A stretch of DNA of 21,410 nt from Chara braunii (lineage: Eukaryota > Streptophyta > Charophyceae > Charales > Characeae), in assembly GCA_003427395.1 (NCBI GenBank), contig BFEA01000630.1, positions 122,619 to 144,028 on the forward strand, given 5' to 3'. The first letter of the stretch is position 1, and every line of letters begins with the position of its first letter. The translations under genes were made by a program, and so were the position numbers. Below are positions 9,346 through 19,088 of this stretch, in pieces. The notes under the pieces were generated by a model. The model searched no databases and was not told where the DNA came from. It saw only the letters and a list, made by a program, of their open reading frames with translations.

Positions 9346-9976
9346 TTACGGTTCCCGAACCTTTGTACCACGGTCTACTCAACGTTCGAGGTTGACAACG
9401 ACTTGCAGGACAGCTTCATCTGCAACTACCAAGTGGACCCCGAGTTTTGCGACAAGTACGCGAATTACTCGTCTCCAAATCCAATGCCATCGCACTATCG
9501 AATCCAAGAGGGCTATTTGCTAGGTCACTTACGGGGGAAGGATCTTTGTGTATCAAGTGATTCACATGTGTACGCAGCTTCTTGGCGAGTTCCACGACGC
9601 TCCCGCCACCAGACACTTTGGAGTCAATCGTACGATTGGCCGACTTCGCGAGCACTTTTGGTGGTCTGGCCTTCTTGGCGACGTCACACGCTATTGCAAG
9701 TCATGCGAGGTTTGTCGGCGTTGCAAATCCCGCAGTCATCGTCCGTTCGGTGAGTTGCAACCATTACCGGTTCCCTTCAGGATGACAGGAATCGATTGCG
9801 GTGGACATCACCGGGCCGTTTCCCAAGCATAAGACTGGTATGGATGGGATTCTCACGTGGTTTATTGACTCACCAAGTTCGCCATGTTTTTGCCTTGTCG
9901 CTATCACGCCAAGGCATCAAAGTTGGATTTGTACCAAAGGTTACCCCAAGGAGATTGTTTGCGATCGCGACACTCG

Positions 9977-10129
9977 GTTTATGTTCGACTTTTGGTTGGC
10001 TCTCATCAAACGATGGGGCTAGTCTCTCAAGCCGAGGTCTTGCGCCTTCGGCCTTCCATACTTAGGGTTTATGTTCGACTTTTGGTTGGCTCTCATCAAA
10101 CGATGGGGCTAGTCTCTCGAGCCGAGGTC
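9977..10129 (+). repeat. 90-bp tandem duplication in element A integrase
   Basis: The block beginning GTTTATGTTCGACTTTTGGT occurs at 9977 and again at 10067. About 62 bp of each copy match almost perfectly (TCTCTCAAGCC versus TCTCTCGAGCC). It duplicates the segment just after the second catalytic Asp of the integrase. Confidence 0.95.
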
Positions 10130-10375
10130 GGCTCGCCACCACAAACCGATGGCCAGACGGGCGCGTCGAACCGCATAGGTTCTTTTTCGCACTCTCATTT
10201 GTTCCGACCAAAAGGATTGGGTTGATCGGTTGTCGGACATTGAATTGGCTTACGACTCGTCCATTCATCTGACTATCGAGATGTTGCCCTTTGAGTTCGA
10301 GCATGGCTCATTGGTCACATCATCGTTGGACACCATCATCCCACGGATGACTGAGAAAGACAACCACCTTGTCTT

Positions 10376-10421
10376 CATTCGGCGGATGCAAGAGCTCCTT
10401 GCATTCGGCGGATGCAAGAGC
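10376..10421 (+). repeat. 26-bp tandem duplication
   Basis: CATTCGGCGGATGCAAGAGC is present at 10376-10395 and 10402-10421. The 26-bp period is not a multiple of 3 and shifts the integrase reading frame of element A. Confidence 0.95.
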
Positions 10422-10665
10422 ATATGTCGAAGACGCAGCAACGCATGAGCCGTCAGGCCAATTGCCACCATCTTCCTTGTTTGTTCCGCATAGGCGACCT
10501 TGTTTGGGTTTCCGCCACGGAATTCAGCTTTGAACAATATATCTTTTGCAAGCTCAACTCTGCCTGGGATAAGATTCAACTCCAACAGGCGATCAGTACC
10601 TCCCAAAATTCTCTGATTTTCTCTTCCTCGAGGTTCTCCTCCTCGCTGGGCACATCTATTTGTGC

Positions 10666-10670
10666 CTTGT
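10666..10670. repeat. Target-site duplication of element B, left
   Basis: CTTGT, identical to 20032-20036 on the other side of the element. Its last T could equally belong to the LTR, so the duplication is 4 or 5 bp. Five is the usual length for Ty3/gypsy. Confidence 0.85.
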
Positions 10671-11620
10671 GCAATCAAACTTGTCTTCTTCGACACTTGG
10701 CATGCATGCAAACAGATGGTGATCACACTTGGCGCAATGGCGCCCATACAAAGCTCAGAGATAAACGTAGTCAGGAATACAATTCAGATTCAAACTTGTC
10801 TCGATTGACTATGACGTCGAGCGCAAAACAAAGATCCGCACATTAACTGTATTCCGAAGCAACTTGTGCGCACACATACACACTCTGGATCTCCCTGGAT
10901 GTCCCGCACACACTCACACAGCACACTGTCACACACACACGGACTAACCTCCTATTGGGCAGCTATGGCTCCCATCTACCTCATAACTACTAACAAGCGG
11001 CTATGACCGCGTCTTCCTCCTCTTAGCCGTCTTCCTCTTCGGGCACCGACATACCTTAGTACAGAAGACACTCCGACAACGCTTCCACACGGCTCATAGG
11101 CATAATGAATGAATGGCTTGATGCTGCCTCTTTATTTATACTTCGGATTGTCGTTGGTCTGCCCTTGGACTCCGGGGCTGGGGTATGCACAGTCCCACAT
11201 GGTACCTGCTGACTTGACAAAGTGCGACCTGGGATCAGGTACTGCTGACTAGGATAGGTAGGTCTAGGACTGCCCCTCGCTGACTGTGTTAGGACTGCCC
11301 CTTGCTGACTCAAATGCGGACCGACTCTGACTCCTACGACCTATAAGAGCCAGTTCTAGATCTTTCGGAAGGTCGTGGACTTGACCTTTCGGAACTGTAG
11401 CAGCTACGACCTCTACAAACCTTACGACCACTAAGACTGAGACCTACGATTCAAATCTTGACGATCGGATTATATACACTACTGCACATACGACTTTCAA
11501 AACGCAAGTCGTGGGGTCAAACACACGCGGGGTAATGGGTACTGCACATGGGTGCAGGAAAGGTCTAGGGATCGAGCCCTGGGAACTGCATCTGCGACCA
11601 TAAAGGTGAAAATTGTTTCA
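10671..11620 (-). repeat. Element B 3' LTR
   Basis: About 950 bp, aligned along its whole length with 19089-20031. On the minus strand it begins TGAAACAATTTT and ends GATTGC(A). It contains a TATAAATA box and two close copies of an AGGACTGCCCC-type phrase (about 11270-11308). It follows directly after a purine-rich tract, as expected for the 3' LTR. Confidence 0.95.
11133..11140 (-). promoter_or_regulatory. TATA box / AATAAA signal in 3' LTR
   Basis: Minus strand reads TATAAATAAAG, so a TATA-like box overlaps a canonical AATAAA. The same sequence is conserved in the other LTR. In the 3' LTR the AATAAA could act in polyadenylation. Confidence 0.5.
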
Positions 11621-11632
11621 CTCCCGCCGGCC
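11621..11632 (-). other. Polypurine tract of element B
   Basis: Minus strand reads GGCCGGCGGGAG directly before the TGAAAC start of the 3' LTR. The purine run GGCGGGAG is short and broken by a C. Its position is exactly where plus-strand DNA synthesis is primed in LTR elements. Confidence 0.6.
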
Positions 11633-11658
11633 TAAATTCGGGGTCCTCCGAGAATACT

Positions 11659-12198
11659 TCAATGCAAGGCCGGACCTTTGTCTTTTCTTTCTCTATCGTA
11701 GGGGTGGACTATGTCGGGAGCAGTCTCTAAAAACTCGGTTCTTGTGAACCAGCGGTCGTCCTCTAGCTCGTGATAAGCGAACCTTACTTTGTATTGTTTT
11801 TGTGGGTGACCCTTGCCTCCGGTTCTGAATACATCCTCTTCCACGATGTGATCTTTATCATATGTGCCATCCATATCCGGCGGATTGATCAATTGACGCG
11901 ACGGGAATTGCTGGCTGGTGACACAAGGTAACAATTTTGAGGCATGGAAGACTGGGTATGTAGGGAGGTGTGGCGGTATCTCTATCGTGTAGGAAGGTTC
12001 GTCCTCTCCGCCTTTCACTTCTAGGACAGGCCACGGTCCTCTATACGCGGGTAACAACTTTTGTGAGATGTTCTCTAATGGGGCGAACTCCTTAGACTTG
12101 ACCCAGACTACATCACCTACCTGGAACTGCGATGGCCGACGGTGCTTATTAGCTTGCTCTATCATGTTGTGCTGAGCTTTTCTCAGATTGTTGGTCAC
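11659..12198 (-). pseudogene. Element B integrase C-terminal domain with chromodomain-like tail
   Basis: An open frame of 179 codons forming the last part of Pol. Residues about 20-45 carry PSQFQVGDVVWVKSKEF, the GPY/F-type integrase C-terminal module, and RGPWPVLEV and YPVFHASKLLPC follow at about 53-90. Residues about 115-165 read DHIVEEDVFRTGG, QYKVRFAYHELEDDRWF and LETAPDIVHPYD, matching the chromodomain-like tail of chromoviral integrases, which is thought to steer insertion by binding chromatin. The frame itself is intact and stops 38 bp before the LTR. It is the end of a broken polyprotein and probably has no start codon of its own in use. Confidence 0.85.
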
Positions 12199-12984
12199 CC
12201 TTGTGATTTCTCTCTCATGCAGCAGAACAAATTGTCTAGTTTTGGGTGGCAGTCTGTATCTGGTCGCGATTTAGTCCTTCAAATGGCCTGCGAGGTCTAA
12301 AGGACTTGTGCAGCTCATTAGGAGTTCGGCAAGTAGCTAGATGAACAGTGTTATTGTAGGCACTAGCTACTTAGGGAGCATCTCAGCCCAATTAATCTGA
12401 TCAGGTCTAATATACATCTGTTGCAGGATCTTAGTCATCTGTTCAGTTTGACCGTTAGTCTCTGGATGATGGCCAGATGACATCAACAATTTCGAGCCAT
12501 AGACTCGCATAAGTTCCTTCCAATGCTGACTTGTAAATTGCGTATCTCTATCACTAACTATAGATAGCGGAATACCGTGCTCACTTACCCAGGCATCGAA
12601 AAACTTCTCTATGACTAGCTCTGTGCGTGCCTCAGAGGGCAAAGGAACGAAAACTGCATACTTGCTAAAACGATCAACTATAACCGTAACCTGGCTCTTT
12701 CCATGCCTACTCCTGACCCAGTATCTATGAAGTCAATAGATAGACTCTCTAGGTCCTGAAGGGATAGGCAAGGGTTTGAGAAGAACCAATGGGGCTCGCG
12801 TCGTAGTTTTATTACGCTGGCACACTTTGCAACTGCGGACGTACTCGATGCAGTCAGCCTTCATGCTAGGCCACATGTAGGCATGCGTCAAGTTGGCTAA
12901 TGTCTTTTGCCAGCCGAAATGCCCTTCTGTATCGTGAAATTCCCCTAAGATCAAACTCCGGATCTCTTCACTGTTGGGTTGCAT
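12199..12984 (-). pseudogene. Element B integrase zinc finger and catalytic core, frameshifted
   Basis: The HHCC finger is seen as GEFHDTEGHFGWQKTLANLT and YVRSCKVCQRNK within 12984-12733. A frameshift near 12742 separates it from IDFIDTGSG, which carries the first core Asp. PLPSEARTELVIEKFFDAWV, then SIVSDRDTQFTSQHW (second Asp), then HHPETNGQTEQ (catalytic Glu kept) follow in 12642-12367. The core frame closes at a TAG (12369-12367). The strand then continues with weakly recognisable sequence to 12198. All three acidic residues can be found, but not in one frame. Confidence 0.85.
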
Positions 12985-13694
12985 AGCCGATCTACGATGT
13001 CTGTCTTCTCAAACAATAACCTGTTTGTGGTGCGATAATCAGGTTCTATTGCTGGGTCCTCCTTTACTCTCTTGAGGAGATCACTATAGATAGGGTCTTG
13101 GGCATACGCATCTCTAACTTTTTGCTGCAAGTCTGTTTTTCTACTCAGAGCATTTGCAACCACATTGTACTTTCCTTTCACGGGTTTGAGCTCAAAGTCG
13201 AACTGATCTATCTCTGCGGCCCACCTAGTAAGCTTAGGTGTCATCTTCGCCTGAGTCTTCAGCCACACAAGTGTCTTGTGGTCTGAATAGACTTTGAAGT
13301 GTCTCCCAAGCAAGTAGTGTCTCCAATGGCCTAACGCTTGCCTGAGAGCGACGAGTTCCTTCTCATACGTGGAGGCTGCTACCTTTTCTGAAGGCAATCT
13401 AGCAGACATGAACTCTACGGGTCTATACCCATTGCCATCATCTTGCTGTAGAGCAGTACCAATACCGTACTGACTTGCATTAGTAGTGACGACAAAACGC
13501 AAGGATTGGTCAGCTACTTTGAGGACTGGGTACTCTATCAAGGCCCGTTTCAACTTTTTGAGGGGCGATGTACAGTCTTGGTCCCACTTCCAGATCACCC
13601 CTTTCTTTAGCAGTCTACGAAGGGGAGCAGCGATGGCAAAGAAGTTTCTAACGAACTTCCTGTAGTAGTTAGCCAATACTAGGAACGATCGCAA
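12951..13694 (-). pseudogene. Element B RT thumb and RNase H domain, catalytic Asp changed
   Basis: A long open frame of 247 codons that starts inside the polyprotein (its first codon is TTG). It begins with SFLVLANYYRKFVRNFFAIA, the end of RT, then enters RNase H. The first catalytic site reads VVTTNASQYGIGTALQQ, where the family normally has Asp in place of that Asn. The Glu of TYEKELVALRQALGHWRHYL and the Asp of VYSDHKTLVWL are present. It ends GKYNVVANALSRKTDL and the linker to integrase, overlapping the next frame by about 30 bp. The Asp-to-Asn change should abolish RNase H activity. Confidence 0.87.
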
Positions 13695-14737
13695 CTCTGT
13701 GAGTGTACGAGGAGTTGGCCAATCTCTAATCGTTGTTTGTTGTCCTCAGGTTTTATGCCATCACCATCTCGGACGTGGCCCAAGTACAAGATTTCGGTCT
13801 TGGCCCACTCACACTTCTTTCCATGGATCTTGAAGTTTGCCTCGTGCAACTTTTTAAGATCTGCCTCAGATGAGCCTCATGCTCTGGGAGGGTCTTACAA
13901 AAAAACAGATTATCGTCTAAATAAACGACTACAAATTTTGTCTAACCACGACCTAAACAAGTCATTCATACAACGCTGGAAAGTGGCCGGTAGGTTGTTT
14001 AGTCCTAAGGGCATAACTATAAACTCGCAGTGCCCATATCTAGTCTTGAACGCCGGTTTGTACTGATCATCAGGGTGGACTTTAGTCTTGTGGTACCCTG
14101 ACTTTAAATTTATCTTTGTAAAGTATTTGCAGCCCTGCACTCGATCCAACAAATCATCTATACGAGGCAGTGGTTTTGCATTCTCGACTGTAACGACGTT
14201 GAGACCCCTGTAGTCAGTACGCATTCTCAACTCTCCCTCTTTTGGGGGGACAAAAAGAATAGCTGCTCGAAATGGAGACGAATTGGGTCTAATCCAACCT
14301 ATCTCTAGGAGCTAGTCTAATTCCTTGTGCAACTCCTCCAACTCCTTAGGAAACATTCTATAAACTGCTCCTTTGGTAGGCGTACTGCTAGGCTCTGTCT
14401 CAATGCGGTGCTGGATAGGGAGCGAAACTACTCCTGAAGGAACCTCTGACAGATTTGCGTACTCGTCCAACAATTTGGCAATAATGGGGTTGGCCGGTTC
14501 CTCTTTCTTAGGCTCAGTGATTGGCCTAACATAGGCTACAAAGCCCTGCTCTTCTAGTTGCTCCTTTTTAACCAATCTCACGAACACAGGCGCACCGAGA
14601 CAACAATGTGCCAAGGAGTTGTCTACTCCTGACACATGGAACAGGTGGGCTGTCTTGACACCACCTGAAGGACTAGGGAGCCTACACTCATGTTCTCTCA
14701 GATGTAGTGTGCCCCTTGCTGCCTCTCCCCAACCCAT
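13690..14737 (-). pseudogene. Element B reverse transcriptase, nonsense and 1-bp insertion
   Basis: Follows the protease frame directly. A TGA (14740-14738) interrupts FDMVL/MGWGEAARG in a single frame. RT motifs are AVYRMFPKELEELHKELD, then a TAG (14314-14312), RMRTDYRGLN, PLPRIDDLLDRVQGCKYFT, INLKSGYHKTKV and FKTRYGHCEFIVMPLG. One extra A after the DKI codons (near 13935) shifts the frame, so the catalytic YLDD (minus 13923-13912) is read only in the neighbouring frame. The frame then shifts again before HEANFKIHGKKCEWAKTEIL and LGHVRDGDGIKPED. Clearly homologous to Ty3/gypsy RT, and inactive. Confidence 0.88.
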
Positions 14738-15055
14738 TCATAGGACCATATCAAACAGGAGATTGTCTTCTACGAGAAGAGCTAGGGAATGGAGAACTTC
14801 TTCTACCTTCCCGACTTTCTCTAGGCGAAAATATGCTTGGACTCCCTCGACGTATTCCTCGATCCGCATCGTGCGATTATCTGCGAGGATACTAACTACG
14901 GGTTCTTCTTGCTTCTGGACTTTCAGACTAGGCTTCATCTTCTTTAGTGCTTTGCGGCTAATATAGCTGGGGGTGGCGCCACTGTCTATAACGGCCCCTA
15001 CTCTGCCTCCAAAGACTTCAACATCTGCTGATAACAACTGCCCTTTTCCTTCTCT
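14738..15055 (-). pseudogene. Element B aspartic protease (retropepsin-like)
   Basis: Processes the Gag-Pol polyprotein. The active-site motif AVIDSGATPSYIS lies near the start, with the catalytic Asp codon at 14986-14984, preceded by EVFGGRVG. VSILADNRTMR follows and LLFDMVL ends it. The segment is about 100 residues, usual for retropepsins. There is no ATG at its head. It is entered by a frameshift from the Gag side (KMKRRKRA in the other frame, just before 15058), and a TGA at 14740-14738 cuts it off from RT. Confidence 0.82.
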
Positions 15056-15266
15056 TCATCTTGGCGGAGGTTGGCATCCTCTCCTTCAATTCTTTTGCCA
15101 GTCCTGCGAGGGAAGCGCCTAGAGAGACCCTAACACAAGCAGTTTCTGGAAAGTTGACTAGATGTTGGTCAGCAACCTTTGACGTAGGCACATGTGGTTT
15201 GGGAGTTTTTACTTGGCGTGCGCACTCGTCTCCACATGGCCTAGAGGTAAGGGCAGTTGCTACCCC

Positions 15267-17381
15267 TACTGACGGTTGCCTTTTGCTGACTCTCCACCAG
15301 CTCGTCCGACACTCCTATATTTTGGGCAAAATTTTATGATATGCCCCAAGTCACCGCAAAAAATGCATTGACCCACATTTATCCTCTCCTACCAATCTGT
15401 TTGTTCCAAGGCCAGCGATTCCCAAGGCCGGCCCTCAGGCCAACCAGGGTGGCATCCACCCATTCTGGGAGGTGACCGATTTGAACGAGGGCGGTTTGAT
15501 GGTTGACCTTGACCCCTTCCTCCCGGTTGGCGGTTTCCCCTGCTGCCAACCCCTTGGCAGCCTTGCTGTCGGCCACCAGAGGCCTGGCCCCCTTGGCCCT
15601 GGCCTCTTCGACTTCCTTGTCGCCTCCCTCCGACCGCGATAGTAGCATAAGTACTTCCTTGGCATACGATACTATCCTCCTCATCGAGGCACGAGTCGTT
15701 CTCATTGTATGGGACCTCCTCCAGACCACCTTCCTCCATTGAAAGAAAAAGACTGTCCTTGGCCTTAACTTGGTCCAAAATGGTCTGACCTTTCCACTTT
15801 TTGCCTTTGGCGGTCCTTGTGCCGGAAAGCGGTAATTGGCATGGATTGGGCCTGGAAGGCAACAACCTCTCGACTAAGCGTGTCATGCATCATATTAGGT
15901 TGTTGCTTCTTATCAAAGAAGTGCCCGTGTAAAGTCTCAGGCATGGCGCGATAAAACAATTGGACAAGTTGGGGCTCAGTGACCCCATGTCCAAGGACGA
16001 TGACTAGCTCATCCATGGTTGCTTTGAGTGCTCTTGCACTCTTCCACTGTTTCGTATGGATTGTTTGCAATTTGTCAGCTGCCCTAAGACCTCTAGTGAC
16101 ATCTGCAAATCGCTTGCGGAGGGCGGCCAAAAACTTGCTTAAGTGAGTAATGGAGGAGTATGTGACCATGTCATTGTCACAATTGGCGGCTCGTGCAAGC
16201 GACCTAGCAAAGCTAGCCGCTTCATCCTTCAGTGCCTTAAAAGCCACTAGAACATGGTTATCAGGCATGATGTCGTGTAGATGCATGTAGGACTTGATAT
16301 TGGCTTCCCAATTATGGAGGTCCTCTCCCTTCTTCCCATCACAAGGTTCAGGGAATTTCGCCATCCTTTAGTGCCTTGAAAACCACGAGAATATGGTTAT
16401 CAGGCATGATGTCGTGTAGATGTATGTAGGACTTGATATTGGCTTCCCAATTATAGAAGTCCTCTCCCTTCTTCCCATCACAGGGTTCAGGGAATTTGGC
16501 CTTAATACGCTCGCGACGTGGCCGTGCTTCCTCTTCTTTTGGGGCCGCTAGCTTGGCGCCTTCTGTGGTGTCCATGCATAATCTCTTTGTGCTGTCTAAA
16601 TCATCGCGCATTTTTGTGCCCACACGTGTCATCATATCTCGTGCAAAATCCTTGAAACCTATGCTCATGGACTGCAAAGCGATATCATGGCGTCTCAAAT
16701 AGTGCAATTGTTCTTGTTGGACCCTCATCATGACATCTACGGTCTAGGATAGCCTTTCTATTTTCCTCTGTAGGTCTGGCTGTGCTCCCAGTTGCCCTTG
16801 CTGCTCTTCGGCTGCCTTCAACTCTCCCCCCATCTTTTCCGCCGCCTCCAGTCTTCTTATCCTCTCTCTTGCGAGACACAACTTCCATTCGAACAACTTT
16901 TCATCTTCCTTGGCTTGTCGGCGCAAGGGATCCGTCTCGCTTCTCAACTCCTGATCCACTGCTTCCCTTTCTGCCTGGGGAACAAGCAACATAGCTTCCT
17001 CTTCTTCCCCCATGGTCGAATTGGCCACACACTCAGTCACCATCTTTTCCTTTTTTGCCTCTCTCTCTCGTGCCTCACTAGATTCCGCCCTCTTCAACTC
17101 TAACATTCCTCTGTAGGGGAACCTCCTCCTCTTCTTCTTCTTCCTTTGCTTTTGCGTCTGCCTCTACTGCCGCCAACTTCTCTTGTTCTTTCTTCCATTT
17201 TTCCAATTCCTCCTCCATCTGTTTCTGCTTTGCTTCTTGCTCTTCTAGCAGGGCTAACATCTTTGCCTGGTTGATCAATTCCCTCTTCGCCTTTTTTTGT
17301 CTCTTTCAAAATGGCGACGACTTTCTCTTCTTGAGCCTTACTATAAGGGGTGGAGCTAGTTCCTGTCCTAGTGGTCACCAT
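15267..17381 (-). pseudogene. Element B Gag with coiled coil, capsid and CCHC zinc knuckle, broken
   Basis: Structural Gag. The most likely start is ATG 17381, giving MVTTRTGTSSTPYSKAQEEK. A T7 run on the plus strand (17292-17298) marks a frameshift, after which the E/K-rich coiled coil MEEELEKWKKEQEKLAAVEA continues. Another shift near 17090 leads to ELKRAESSEAREREAKKEK. A TAG (16746-16744) follows, and a 139-bp duplication at 16223-16500 shifts the frame again. The capsid-like region spans about 16350-15870 (YNWEANIKSYIHLHDIMPDN; ALKATMDELVIVLGHGVTEP). A Gly/Arg-rich basic region (15640-15420) ends at TAG 15391-15389. The knuckle CIFCGDLGHIIKFC (15367-15326, C-x2-C-x4-H-x4-C) follows in the same frame. 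Confidence 0.85.
16223..16500 (-). repeat. 139-bp tandem duplication inside element B gag
   Basis: Copies 16223-16361 and 16362-16500 match with about a dozen differences. Both start CATCCTT and contain TGGTTATCAGGCATGATGTC. 139 is not a multiple of 3, so the duplication shifts the Gag frame and repeats the KFPEPCDGKKGED...ALKD segment of the protein. Confidence 0.93.
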
Positions 17382-18357
17382 GGTGATAGATGCACAACCA
17401 AGTGAGAGTTCCACTCCTCACCACTTAGACTTTCCACCCAATAATTAACTGACCGACTGACTGACTCTCTAAAGGACCACGGAGTCTTCTCCTTCGATCC
17501 AGCCAAATTACCACAGCCGTAGGAAGCTTTCGCCACCACGCTCACCGAAACTTTCCACATCCCAGTGCACCTTGCACCAGCGATCAATCCCACCTAGCTT
17601 TCACGATTAGACCTTGTCAACTAGGGTCTCTAGCCTGACCTATTTCTAAGGCTGTCACTACAGGACTCTACTGCTGATCAGGAGGCATTTAAGGAGATCC
17701 CCCATAACTCCTCAGGAATTCTTTAACGTCGCAATCCGGATGACGTGATCAGCAGAGTCCTCTCAACACTTAGACAGCTGGATGTGCAGCCCACAGCTCG
17801 GATTGCAGCCCTACCAAGCCACACTGAGCAGCCCGTCGGTGTGTGCCGGTCCTTGGGGGTCTTGTCCCCGGGACGTGTCAGTTGTTAGACATGGCCTTTC
17901 GCCCTACTCAGCCCGTGCAAGTTGGTCACCACAACTCTACGACCACATGCACAAAGTCCTATCAACGTGGAGAGAAGTGACTCAATGCAAAAAGAAGAGA
18001 CAGATTGACTCAGCAAGTACCAAGGGTAGGTGCACATCCACAGGGTGAGGGGGTAGGCTTAAGGCTGGGCGAGACTATACCGACTCCAACTTGGTCAAAT
18101 CTTGGTCAACGCCCTCAGCCAACGCTGGTCAAACTTGATCAACACCTGGTCAGACTTCGAACTCTTTGACCTTCGACTATGGCTGCCGACCTTTTTCTCT
18201 TGTCAAACCCTCTCGCCTTCTTCCCCTTTCCTCTCTTCTTCTCACCCCCCTTGGCTATGGCTTCCTTCTTCCTCGTCTCTCCCTCCTTCCTCTGACTTTG
18301 TCTTCTTCAGTCCGAGCTTGGCGGCTATGGCCGCCGCTTTCTTCTTCGCTGCACAAC

Positions 18358-18450
<93 letters not shown>

Positions 18451-19074
18451 CCTCCCTCCCTCCCTCCCCTTCGTCGTCGTCTCTTATTTCCACGTGCCCC
18501 CAACGATCTTATTCTTCGCAAGGGCAATCTCCCTGCTCAGCCCGGCGACCTCCTCTTTCAGCATGGCGGCTATGGCCGCCCTCCTTCGATGATCACTGCA
18601 ATGGTGATCTTCGGCTGGTGCTTTAGCGCGCGAAGGGAACTACGCGCGCAACTCCTCCACAAGCGTGCAACGTGGTAGCGGGCGCTCAATGGACGACTAG
18701 CGCGCAGCGGCGCGCACAATAAGGAGCGGGAGCGCACATGAGGGCAACTTAGTGCGTGGCCATGGGCAGCAACATGTAACGTGGCAAGCGGGCGATGTGA
18801 TGCGCACGGGAAACTAGCGCACGATCTGGCAGCGGGCGAGCGCGCGGCAAGTAGTGAGGCGCGCGCGGGGACGGGCAGCGCGTGGTGTTTACGTGGCGCC
18901 TTGGCGGGCGCCTCCCTTCCTCCTCTCTGTAGCTGTAATGGCGCTGATGTGCACTTTCCTCCTCTGTTTGGCTACGGTAATGGCGGCCTCCTTCCTCACG
19001 ACGACGACGACGAGACTAGCGACCACGATGATGACGTGGACAGCGATCGTGGCGCGACGGGGCAGTGGGAACGA
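17382..19074 (-). other. Element B untranslated leader
   Basis: About 1.7 kb between the PBS and the probable Gag ATG, with no recognisable protein. It holds a long CT microsatellite, a GCGC-rich block (about 18610-18900) and two copies of GGCGGCTATGGCCGCC (about 18319 and 18564), each able to form a 6-bp stem with a TATG loop. Long frames over the CT tract are a by-product of the repeat. A leader of this length is long for a Ty3/gypsy element and may contain inserted sequence. Confidence 0.65.
18361..18468. repeat. (TC)n and (CCCT)n microsatellite
   Basis: About 43 uninterrupted TC units (18361-18446) pass straight into CCCT repeats to 18468. It lies inside the leader of element B. Confidence 0.97.
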
Positions 19075-19086
19075 GCTCCGATACCA
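19075..19086 (-). other. Primer-binding site of element B (initiator Met tRNA type)
   Basis: Minus strand reads TGGTATCGGAGC, starting two bases after the GATTGC end of the 5' LTR. The usual plant initiator-tRNA-Met site is TGGTATCAGAGC, so 11 of 12 bases agree. Complementarity to that tRNA does not seem to extend further. Confidence 0.88.
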
Positions 19087-19088
19087 GT

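Larger units (their letters stand above)
9346..10620 (+). pseudogene. Element A integrase (zinc finger, core, start of C-terminal domain), degenerate
   Basis: Integrase inserts the cDNA into the chromosome. The HHCC finger is seen in GEFHDAPATRHFGVNRTIGR and YCKSCEVCRRCK (about 9580-9735). The core starts at VDITGPFPKHKTGMDG, with the first Asp at 9804-9806. The second Asp is in EIVCDRDTRF (9963-9965). The third position reads PQTDGQTGASNR, with Gly where relatives have the catalytic Glu. A 90-bp duplication interrupts the core between the second and third acidic sites. The C-terminal domain is recognisable as FRIGDLVWVSATEF (about 10484-10525) in a further frame and fades out before element B. 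Several frameshifts; not functional. Confidence 0.82.
6951..10665 (+). mobile_element. Element A: degenerate Ty3/gypsy retrotransposon remnant
   Basis: Domains on the plus strand occur in Ty3/gypsy order: Gag coiled coil and capsid, RT with YLDD, RNase H, integrase zinc finger, integrase core, and the start of the integrase C-terminal domain. The zinc knuckle, protease and RT N-terminus are missing, with Gag joined straight to RT near 8215-8240. Many stop codons and frameshifts make it non-functional. No LTR, PBS or polypurine tract was found, so both ends are approximate. The right end meets the target-site duplication of element B, and I see no clear continuation to the right of B. The Gag is homologous by eye to that of element B, so the two are relatives in opposite orientation. 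Confidence 0.85.

Noticed and set aside
18102-18678. Long open frames (about 170 codons) over the CT tract, with poly-Ser-Leu or poly-Arg-Glu
   Set aside because: Open in several frames on both strands because dinucleotide repeats contain no stop codons. They lie within the retrotransposon leader and have no conserved domain.
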